7,673 bases of DNA from the NCBI GenBank assembly GCA_030628975.1, contig DAOVPZ010000045.1, forward strand, positions 1 through 7,673. Reading direction: 5' to 3'. Source of the stretch: Candidatus Cloacimonadota bacterium. Its GTDB lineage: Bacteria; Cloacimonadota; Cloacimonadia; JGIOTU-2. Position 1 is the stretch's first letter. Every line of letters starts with the position of its first letter. The translations under genes were made by a program, and so were the position numbers. Positions 1 through 5,074 of the stretch are shown piece after piece. The notes below the pieces were generated by a model. The model did no database searches, was not told the DNA's origin, and saw nothing but the letters and a program-made list of their open reading frames with translations.

Positions 1-4
1 AATT

Positions 5-541
5 TTACCAAGCAATCTGACTTTCACTTATTTCACCTTCAGCTGAAGCTTTTTGTATAACAACATGTTCAAAATTTGAATCAGTTCGTAATCTCTCTCC
101 CCAGATTGTGTTTCCATCCTTGATAATTTTGACCCAATCATCTGAGATAATTTTATCCTTATTTCTGTCCCATGTAAGAGTATTGCCAAATAGATCCCCT
201 TCTTTAGAAAAGACTTTTATATTTCCTTTTGCAATAATCATATTTTTATTATCATCAACTTCTGCACTATCGGCATAAATTGTTGAAGAAACTATTCCTT
301 CTTGATTAAGGATCTCTAATTTTATTTTTTTGAAATTTAATCTATTTTCATCTGTTAACTTTATTAGATAATCAGCTTTTAATATCCAGCCTATCTTATC
401 TTGAGAAGAATTATAAACAACGATTGAGTCAGTAATTTCAATACTTTTTAAAATTTGATTTTCTTTGATAGAATTTTCATTCTCGTTATTTTGGCAGGAA
501 AATATGAAATAAGTAATTATTAATATTGTGATTAATTTCAT
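5..541 (-). CDS. lptC: LptC-like LPS export lipoprotein
   Basis: Encodes 178 residues resembling LptC, the bitopic or lipid-anchored component that receives lipopolysaccharide from the LptBFG transporter and passes it to periplasmic LptA. Seen in the sequence: a lysine near the start, a hydrophobic stretch (about residues 4-14) and a Ser-Cys at 15-16 that serves as a lipobox, so Cys16 would be lipidated instead of the protein keeping a transmembrane anchor. The rest is beta-rich with the family's repeating pattern, for example IYADSAEV, AKGNIKVFSKEGD and TLTWDRNKDKI (about residues 88-135). The ATG overlaps the kdsC stop in an ATGA arrangement and has no Shine-Dalgarno of its own, so translation is probably coupled to kdsC. 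Position beside kdsC and kdsA supports the LPS role. Sequence conservation in this family is weak, so the call rests on pattern plus context. An lptA-type gene may follow beyond the window edge, but this cannot be seen. Confidence 0.82.
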   Translation of the reverse strand: MKLITILIITYFIFSCQNNENENSIKENQILKSIEITDSIVVYNSSQDKIGWILKADYLIKLTDENRLNFKKIKLEILNQEGIVSSTIYADSAEVDDNKNMIIAKGNIKVFSKEGDLFGNTLTWDRNKDKIISDDWVKIIKDGNTIWGERLRTDSNFEHVVIQKASAEGEISESQIAW

Positions 542-1056
542 TCAGAATTTTTTAGATATTCTATAAATTTTTTGATAGCTTCATTATAAAGGTTTTCTTT
601 TTTCAAGACATATTCGATAGCTTCACGAACTGCTCCATTTCCACCATCAAGTTTCGTAACATACTTACAAATCTTTTTTATTTCATCAGGAGAAGAATTT
701 ACACATATCGGAAGCCCAACTTTTTCAAGGACAGGAAAATCATTCCAATCATCGCCTATATAAACAATTTGGCTAAATTCAACATCAAATTCTTTTACTA
801 TTTCGAGAAGTTTTCTTAATTTATTTTTCACATTTTGATAAACATATTTTATTCTTAAGACTTTAGCCCGTTTAATTACGACTTTTGAATTCTTTCCAGT
901 GATTATCATTGGTATTATTTCGGTTTGTTGCAAAAGTCTTATTCCAAGTCCATCTTTTGTATTGAATTTTCTCCAGACTTCATCTGAATCAGTATAATAC
1001 ATTCCACCATCAGTAAAGACACCGTCAATATCGAAAATCATAAGTTTGTAACTCAT
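538..1056 (-). CDS. kdsC: 3-deoxy-D-manno-octulosonate 8-phosphate phosphatase (KdsC)
   Basis: A 172-residue HAD-superfamily phosphatase of the KdsC type, which hydrolyses Kdo-8-phosphate to Kdo in the cytoplasm, the step after KdsA. The HAD motifs are in order: DIDGV at 9-13 (nucleophile Asp9, acid/base Asp11), a TGK at 53-55 (motif II Thr53), a lysine in NKL at 77-79 (motif III) and GDDWND at 100-105 (metal-binding acidic residues). There is no cap insertion, and the length matches the usual 160-185 residues of this tetrameric C0-type subfamily. The C-terminal GGNGAVREAIE segment is also characteristic. The ATG at 1056 has a strong GAGGAG just upstream, which fixes the start. kdsC overlaps lptC by 4 bases. 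It is separated from kdsA by the repeat-bracketed four-helix-bundle gene; elsewhere kdsA and kdsC are often close neighbours. Confidence 0.93.
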   Translation of the reverse strand: MSYKLMIFDIDGVFTDGGMYYTDSDEVWRKFNTKDGLGIRLLQQTEIIPMIITGKNSKVVIKRAKVLRIKYVYQNVKNKLRKLLEIVKEFDVEFSQIVYIGDDWNDFPVLEKVGLPICVNSSPDEIKKICKYVTKLDGGNGAVREAIEYVLKKENLYNEAIKKFIEYLKNSE

Positions 1057-1058
1057 AG

Positions 1059-1064
1059 CTCCTC
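1059..1064 (-). promoter_or_regulatory. Ribosome binding site of kdsC
   Basis: The minus strand reads GAGGAG two bases before the ATG of kdsC. It lies just outside the left heptamer array (1069-1103), so kdsC keeps its own initiation signal despite the inserted sequence upstream. The spacing is tight if the whole GAGGAG pairs, and about four to five bases if only the GAGG core is used. Confidence 0.6.
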
Positions 1065-1068
1065 AAAA

Positions 1069-1103
1069 GTTATATGTAATATATTAGAAGTTAGAAGTAA
1101 TAT
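1069..1103 (+). repeat. Left heptamer array (degenerate GTTANNN units)
   Basis: On the plus strand this stretch can be phased as five 7-base units: GTTATAT, GTAATAT, ATTAGAA, GTTAGAA, GTAATAT. The two central units are the best match to the right array at 1453-1501, which is written on the minus strand, so the two arrays are inverted with respect to each other and face the gene between them. The clean core is the 12-mer TTAGAAGTTAGA at 1084-1095, whose exact reverse complement is at 1461-1472. The outer units are degenerate and AT-rich, so the exact limits are uncertain; the central pair is the part I trust. Confidence 0.6.
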
Positions 1104-1106
1104 CAA

Positions 1107-1153
1107 TTATTTTAGGTTATGCTTGAATTTTAAAATTTTGGATTTATATTTTT
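1107..1153 (-). other. Probable displaced C-terminal reading frame of the four-helix-bundle gene
   Basis: The annotated reading frame of the four-helix-bundle gene ends at 1130 with the short, non-helical tail NINPKF. If one A is added to the five-A run at 1149-1153 (minus strand), the frame continues as KKYKSKILKFKHNLK and stops with TAA at 1107-1109. This tail is amphipathic and lysine-rich, and it resembles the usual last helix of the family, which ends in patterns like SKML...LK. The restored protein would have 116 residues, a typical family length. Its stop would lie three bases from the left array. Seen: the alternative frame. Inferred: a one-base deletion, or a sequencing/assembly error, in the A run. 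Confidence 0.5.
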
Positions 1154-1456
1154 CAACAAATGTTTTGCATCCGAAAGTTTCTTTTCTGATATGTAACCTA
1201 AGGTCTTAGCAATATATAATTGTCCAATTGCTTCAATAAGAGAGGAGTAAGCAATGTCTAAAAAATGTGCCTTATCTTTCTGGGTTTTTCTTCCATAACT
1301 TTCACAAATATTGGACACAACTTGAACAGCTGTTTTATTTAGATGTAATGTTAAGTTAAACTTTTCTTTTTCTGGAAATTTATCAGTTATACTATAAACA
1401 GCTTTTACTAAACTAAGACCATCTTTAAATATTTCTAAATCTTCTAACTTTGCCAT
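1130..1456 (-). CDS. Four-helix-bundle protein (23S rRNA intervening-sequence / S23-like family)
   Basis: A 108-residue all-helical protein of the small four-helix-bundle family first known from intervening sequences in 23S rRNA genes and distantly related to Avd, the accessory protein of diversity-generating retroelements. The family pattern is clear: LEDLEIFKDGLSLVKAVY (about 4-21) as helix 1, KFPEKEKFNLT (26-36) as the linker, the signature NKTAVQVVSNICESYGR (40-56; usual form RRAAVSIPSNIAEGYGR), then FLDIAYSSLIEAIGQL and AKTLGYIS (65-90). The two arginines usual before AVS are Asn-Lys here. The molecular function of free-standing members is not known; nucleic-acid binding through a basic face is a family-level hypothesis. 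The start codon lies inside the last unit of the right heptamer array, preceded by a GAGG two bases upstream. The C-terminus looks about eight residues short because of a probable frameshift. It interrupts an otherwise logical LPS operon. No reverse transcriptase is nearby, so a DGR role is not supported. Confidence 0.85.
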   Translation of the reverse strand: MAKLEDLEIFKDGLSLVKAVYSITDKFPEKEKFNLTLHLNKTAVQVVSNICESYGRKTQKDKAHFLDIAYSSLIEAIGQLYIAKTLGYISEKKLSDAKHLLKNINPKF

Positions 1457-1501
1457 AACCTCTAACTTCTAACTTGTAACCCTTAACTTGTAACTCGTAA
1501 C
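1453..1501 (-). repeat. Right heptamer array, seven GTTANNN units in tandem
   Basis: The minus strand reads seven consecutive 7-base units without a phase break: GTTACGA, GTTACAA, GTTAAGG, GTTACAA, GTTAGAA, GTTAGAG, GTTATGG. The first four positions are invariant and the last three vary, mostly among purines. The array begins inside the last codons of kdsA, gives kdsA its stop (the TAA in unit 3, at 1483-1485), and its seventh unit contains the ATG of the four-helix-bundle gene. A further GTTAGAA occurs out of phase at 1442-1448 within the first codons of that gene. The reverse-complementary counterpart is at 1069-1103. Confidence 0.85.
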
Positions 1502-2274
1502 ACCTTTTTTATCTCCCCAAGCAGTTCTTCCACTTGAGACAAAGGTATCATTGCAAACGCATCACTTTTTGCTTCTTTTGGGTTTGGATGGGCTTCAATA
1601 AAAAGTCCGGATAGATGACCAGTGGCAACAGCAGCTTTGGACATACTTAAAACAAATTCAGGGGTACCTCCAGAAATATTTTTTATTGCCGGTCTTTGCA
1701 GACTGTGTGTGACATCATAAACTACAGGTATGCCAAACCCATTGATAATTTGAAAATTACGAAAATCAACTACAAGATTATTGTAACCAAAAAAGGTTCC
1801 TCTTTCAGTAACAAAAACATTCTTATTTCCAACAACATAAGCTTTTTCAACTGCAAGTTTTATCTCATTAGGAGACATAAATTGCCCCTTTTTAATGTTG
1901 ATCATTTTACCAGTTTTCGCTGATGCTTCTATTAGTTCTGTCTGGCGGGATAAAAATGCTGGGATTTGTAAAATATCAACGACTTGGCTAACTGACTTAA
2001 CCTCATTAACAGAATGCACATCAGTCAGAACAGGAACATTGAAATTTTGCATTACTTTATATAATATTTTCAATCCAGCTTCAATACCAACACCTCTGAA
2101 GGATTTTCCTGAAGTTCGATTTGCCTTTTTATATGAAGCCTTAAAAACATATTGAAAATCAAATTGTTTGCAGAGTTGTTGGCACTTTTCAGCAACCTCA
2201 AAGCAGATTTCTTCAGATTCAATAGCACAGGGTCCTGCAATTATTGTAAATTTGGTTTTCTTATTTATTTGCAT
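1483..2274 (-). CDS. kdsA: 3-deoxy-8-phosphooctulonate synthase (KdsA), metal-dependent type
   Basis: Condenses phosphoenolpyruvate with arabinose-5-phosphate to Kdo-8-phosphate, the first committed step of Kdo synthesis in the cytoplasm. From the ATG at 2274 it is 263 residues, close to the family length. Visible motifs: IAGPCAIES near residue 12, KASYKKANRTS and RGVG (about 45-63), LTDVH, ILQIPAFLSRQTEL, INIKKGQFMSP, TERGTFFGYNNLVVD, DVTHSLQRP and EAHPNP...SDA. Cys16, His190, Glu227 and Asp238 match the four ligands of the metal-dependent class (Aquifex type), where the E. coli enzyme has Asn in place of the Cys. A TTG twelve bases further upstream (to 2286) could add four residues; I prefer the ATG, though neither has a clear Shine-Dalgarno. 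It overlaps the end of pyrG by 14 bases, implying coupled translation. Its last codons (LRVTS) and its TAA come from the heptamer array, so the native C-terminus was probably altered by it. Confidence 0.94.
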   Translation of the reverse strand: MQINKKTKFTIIAGPCAIESEEICFEVAEKCQQLCKQFDFQYVFKASYKKANRTSGKSFRGVGIEAGLKILYKVMQNFNVPVLTDVHSVNEVKSVSQVVDILQIPAFLSRQTELIEASAKTGKMINIKKGQFMSPNEIKLAVEKAYVVGNKNVFVTERGTFFGYNNLVVDFRNFQIINGFGIPVVYDVTHSLQRPAIKNISGGTPEFVLSMSKAAVATGHLSGLFIEAHPNPKEAKSDAFAMIPLSQVEELLGEIKKVLRVTS

Positions 2275-3895
2275 TTTTATAATCAATTGCAGCTTTTATA
2301 AAATCTCGGAAAATTGGATGGGGTTTTAGTGGTCTGGATTTGAATTCTGGATGGAATTGAACTCCTATAAAAAACTTATTTTCTGGAATCTCAACTATTT
2401 CCACTAAATTTTTGTCTGGAGATATCCCAGAAATTATCATTCCATTCTGCTCAAAACTTTCTCTATAATCATTATTAAATTCATAGCGATGTCTATGCCT
2501 TTCTGAGATTAGTTCTTCATTATAAATCTTTTGGGCAACAGAATTGTGCTTCAACTTGCATGGATAAGCTCCTAATCTCATTGTCCCACCCATATTCTTA
2601 ATATGTTTTTGTTCAGGCATTAAATCAATAACAGGATGAGTAGTTTTCTCATCAAACTCTGAACTATTTGCATTTCTAAATTGTAAAACATTACGAGCAA
2701 ATTCAATAACAGCACACTGCATTCCAACACATATACCTAAAAATGGAATATCATTTTCACGAACAAACTTTATTATTGAGATTTTTCCCTCAATACCCCT
2801 AAGTCCAAAACCACCCGGTACAAGAAACCCATCTACATCTTCAAGTAATTGCTCTAAATCTTCTTTTGAATAAAATTCTACATCTGGGAAAGCTTTATCC
2901 GTATCAATATGTTTAATTTTTACTCTTGCAGAATTATATACACCTGCATGAATTAAACTTTCAACAACACTCTTGTAAGCATCCTGGTGACGAACATATT
3001 TTCCACAAAGTGCTATTGTAACAGGGGCTTTAGTATTTTTATAATCATATACCATTTTGTTCCATTTTGAAAAATCAATTAAAGAAAATGGTATCTTGAA
3101 ATGATCACAAATTATTTTATGTACATTTTGTGAATAAAATTCTAAAGGAATATCATATATACATGAAGTATCAATTCCCTTAATAACATTTTCGGGAACC
3201 ACATTTGTAAAAAGAGAAATTTTTGATATCATCTCTTTAGTTATCTTCTTTTCTGAGCGACAAATAAGCATATCTGGTTGAACTCCGATTTCTCGCAACT
3301 TAATCACACTATGTTGTGTTGGTTTAGTTTTAGATTCACCTGCTGCTGTTATATAGGGAATCAAAGTAAGATGGATAAAAAAACAATTTTCTGGACCATG
3401 AGTTAGACGGAACTGTCTAATAGCTTCAAGAAATGGTAATCCTTCTATATCACCAACAGTTCCCCCAATCTCTGTTATTACAATGTCTGAATCTTTATCT
3501 AAATTTACAATTCTTTTTTTTATCTCATTAGTAATATGTGGAATGACTTGAACAGTTTTGCCAAGATATTTTCCTTTCCGCTCACTTGTAATAACAGTGT
3601 CATAAATTTGTCCAGCAGTGCAGTTGCTTTTTTGAGATAATGGTTTATCTAAAAATCTCTCATAATGCCCTAAATCAAGGTCTGTCTCAGCTCCATCATC
3701 AGTAACAAATACTTCACCATGTTGAAAAGGGCTCATTGTTCCAGGATCAACATTCAAATAGGGATCAAATTTCTGAATAGTAACTTCATAACCTAACTTC
3801 TTCAAAAGGAATCCAATAGAGGCTGAAGCTATGCCCTTGCCAAGAGAAGAGACTACACCACCTGTAATAAATATGTGTTTGGTTTTCAATTTCAT
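2261..3895 (-). CDS. pyrG: CTP synthase (glutamine-hydrolysing)
   Basis: Converts UTP to CTP using ATP and ammonia from glutamine. At 544 residues it is full length and every landmark is present. The N-terminal synthetase domain has TGGVVSSLGKGIAS (11-24, P-loop) and GGTVGDIEGLPFLEA (144-158). The C-terminal class I glutamine amidotransferase domain has PGGFGLRG (360-367, oxyanion region), the nucleophile Cys389 in FLGICVGMQ, and the His515/Glu517 pair in VQFHPEF. The ICVG in place of the common ICLG is a conservative change. The ATG at 3895 starts the usual N-terminus of the family, but no Shine-Dalgarno is visible; the leader is AT-rich with a run of eight T, and initiation may rely on an unstructured leader. 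As first gene of the operon its product supplies the CTP used to activate Kdo, which fits the kdsA-kdsC-lptC genes downstream. Confidence 0.98.
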   Translation of the reverse strand: MKLKTKHIFITGGVVSSLGKGIASASIGFLLKKLGYEVTIQKFDPYLNVDPGTMSPFQHGEVFVTDDGAETDLDLGHYERFLDKPLSQKSNCTAGQIYDTVITSERKGKYLGKTVQVIPHITNEIKKRIVNLDKDSDIVITEIGGTVGDIEGLPFLEAIRQFRLTHGPENCFFIHLTLIPYITAAGESKTKPTQHSVIKLREIGVQPDMLICRSEKKITKEMISKISLFTNVVPENVIKGIDTSCIYDIPLEFYSQNVHKIICDHFKIPFSLIDFSKWNKMVYDYKNTKAPVTIALCGKYVRHQDAYKSVVESLIHAGVYNSARVKIKHIDTDKAFPDVEFYSKEDLEQLLEDVDGFLVPGGFGLRGIEGKISIIKFVRENDIPFLGICVGMQCAVIEFARNVLQFRNANSSEFDEKTTHPVIDLMPEQKHIKNMGGTMRLGAYPCKLKHNSVAQKIYNEELISERHRHRYEFNNDYRESFEQNGMIISGISPDKNLVEIVEIPENKFFIGVQFHPEFKSRPLKPHPIFRDFIKAAIDYKNANK

Positions 3896-4236
3896 TTATA
3901 GTTAACAAAAAAAATTTTAATAATTTTTTGTCAAGTTTGAATATTATTTTTAAAAAATATGAAGATTAAATTAGAAATAGTAGGTTTTATCTTTATGAAT
4001 TATAAAATCAATATTGAATAAAATGTGAGAACATTACCATCTTATAAAGTTATTTATTTAAATTAATAAGAAAGTAAAATTCGTATTAAATAATAAATCT
4101 TAACTATCACTAAAAAAAGTATGTATAGAATTTTATTAATTACAAAATATAATCTTGACACAGAAAAGCATCAAAAATTGATTTTGCCATTACATTTTAA
4201 TCCAGTTTATTATATAATATACCAAGGAGTTATAAA
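3896..4236. other. Divergent AT-rich intergenic region between pyrG and nfnA
   Basis: 341 bases with no reading frame of note and no tRNA-like or GC-rich hairpin. It must hold promoters in both directions. Isolated TTGACA boxes occur on the minus strand at 3929-3934 (towards pyrG) and on the plus strand at 4155-4160 (towards nfnA), but neither has a convincing -10 at 16-18 bases. A plus-strand TATAAT at 4213-4218 with ATTACA 18 bases upstream (4189-4194) fits spacing, but would start the transcript inside the ribosome site. A small perfect hairpin, ATCAA-AAA-TTGAT, lies at 4170-4182. No riboswitch was recognised. Confidence 0.7.
4224..4229 (+). promoter_or_regulatory. Ribosome binding site of nfnA
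   Basis: AAGGAG seven bases before the ATG at 4237, a near-ideal Shine-Dalgarno. It contrasts with pyrG on the other side of the spacer, which has none, and it fixes the nfnA start. Confidence 0.85.
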
Positions 4237-5061
4237 ATGTTTGAAATTATCAGAAAGGATGAAATGGCAAAAGGAACAATAGTTCGTTTTGATATTAATG
4301 CACCTAATATTGCTCAGAAAATAAAACCAGGACAATTCATTATCTTGCGGGTTAATGAAACAGGAGAAAGGATTCCCATCACAATTGCTGATGTTGACAG
4401 GTTAGGAGGAATCATTGCTATTATCGTTCAAGTAGTGGGTAAAACCACTGCCTTAATGAGATCACTAAAAGCTGGTGACTTCATTAAAGATGTTGTGGGA
4501 CCGCTTGGTAAACCCTCACCTATCAGAAAGTTAGGAACAGTCCTAGTTGTTGGTGGTGGGACAGGAATAGCTATTTTGCATCATATTACAAAAGCAATGA
4601 AAGAAGCTGGCAATACTGTTATTGGTATTATTGGTGCAAGAGAAAAAGATATGCTGATTTTAGAAGATGAAATGAGATTACTATGTGATGAACTAATTGT
4701 TACAACTGATGATGGTAGTTATGGAATAAAAGGTTTTGTTACACTACCATTAGAGAAATATCTTGAAGAAAGAAAGGACATAAAAGAAATCTATGCAATC
4801 GGTCCTATTATTATGATGAAAAATGTATGTAAAATCACAAAAAAATATGGTGTCAAAACAATGGTAAGCCTTAATCCTGTAATGGTGGATGGAACTGGTA
4901 TGTGTGGCTGTTGCCGTGTGAATATTAATGGTGAAACAAAATTCTGTTGCATTGATGGTCCAGATTTTGATGGTCATCAAGTTGATTTTGATGAACTTGA
5001 AAAACGGAATTCTATGTATCTAAAAGATGAGAAAGATTCTCTTCTATTCTCAATAAAATAA
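4237..5061 (+). CDS. nfnA: NfnA / SudB-type ferredoxin-NADP reductase small subunit
   Basis: 274 residues of the ferredoxin-NADP reductase / PyrK-like family that includes NfnA (NADH-dependent ferredoxin:NADP oxidoreductase small subunit) and SudB (sulfide dehydrogenase). In the Nfn complex this subunit holds an FAD and a [2Fe-2S] cluster and handles NAD(H). Seen: an N-terminal FAD barrel with RIPITI (45-50), a nucleotide-binding VVGGGTG (104-110), IGAREKDMLILEDEM (132-146), and the cluster loop at 218-242: DGTGMCG, CRV, then CIDGP. Ligands expected from the family are Asp218, Cys223, Cys226 and Cys238. Two extra cysteines, 225 and 237, sit next to ligand positions where alanine is often found. 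The gene is 13 bases upstream of nfnB and surely co-transcribed. No pyrD is adjacent, which argues against PyrK. A sulfide or polysulfide reductase role cannot be excluded from sequence. Confidence 0.88.
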   Translation: MFEIIRKDEMAKGTIVRFDINAPNIAQKIKPGQFIILRVNETGERIPITIADVDRLGGIIAIIVQVVGKTTALMRSLKAGDFIKDVVGPLGKPSPIRKLGTVLVVGGGTGIAILHHITKAMKEAGNTVIGIIGAREKDMLILEDEMRLLCDELIVTTDDGSYGIKGFVTLPLEKYLEERKDIKEIYAIGPIIMMKNVCKITKKYGVKTMVSLNPVMVDGTGMCGCCRVNINGETKFCCIDGPDFDGHQVDFDELEKRNSMYLKDEKDSLLFSIK

Positions 5062-5070
5062 AGGGAAAGG
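5061..5070 (+). promoter_or_regulatory. Ribosome binding site of nfnB
   Basis: AAGGGAAAGG begins on the last base of the nfnA stop codon and ends four bases before the nfnB ATG at 5075. The purine run offers two possible pairing registers and supports both the start and tight coupling of the two subunits. Confidence 0.65.
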
Positions 5071-5074
5071 TATT

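Larger units (their letters stand above)
1069..1501 (-). mobile_element. Putative inserted element: four-helix-bundle gene between inverted heptamer arrays
   Basis: The layout is array, gene, inverted array, about 430 bases in total, sitting between kdsA and kdsC. The evidence for insertion is that the outer array overlaps and terminates kdsA, that kdsC keeps its own ribosome site immediately outside the other array, and that the gene has no pathway link to its neighbours. No transposase is encoded and I could not identify a target-site duplication, so if it moves it would need help in trans, or it spreads by recombination at the repeats. Intervening sequences of 23S rRNA provide a precedent: same protein family, complementary ends. 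The alternative is a stable local gene with slippage-generated repeats. Confidence 0.45.

Noticed and set aside
1046..1052. A GTTACAA heptamer on the minus strand in the first codons of kdsC as part of the repeat system
   Set aside because: Single copy, orientation opposite to the adjacent left array, and explained by the codons for Ser-Tyr-Lys; treated as coincidence.
1130..1456. Avd of a diversity-generating retroelement
   Set aside because: No reverse transcriptase, template repeat or variable repeat is present in the window; only the distant fold family is shared.
1696..2155. Plus-strand open frames opposite kdsA
   Set aside because: They lie antisense to a clearly conserved enzyme and have no family resemblance or ribosome site.
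3929..3934. TTGACA on the minus strand upstream of pyrG as a -35 box
   Set aside because: No -10-like sequence lies 16-18 bases downstream; the region is a T run. Chance in AT-rich DNA is likely.
4155..4160. TTGACA on the plus strand upstream of nfnA as a -35 box
   Set aside because: The bases at the right distance (TTGATT) are a poor -10, so I did not call a promoter.
4170..4182. Hairpin ATCAA-AAA-TTGAT as a terminator or regulator site
   Set aside because: The stem is five pairs and mostly A-T with a short T run; no gene ends there on the plus strand.
4213..4218. TATAAT close to the nfnA ribosome site as a -10 box
   Set aside because: A start about seven bases downstream would fall within the AAGGAG and remove it. 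The same problem applies to 7055-7060.
4750..4980. Minus-strand open frame within nfnA
   Set aside because: Antisense shadow of the conserved NAD and iron-sulfur region; composition is low-complexity with no recognisable domain.
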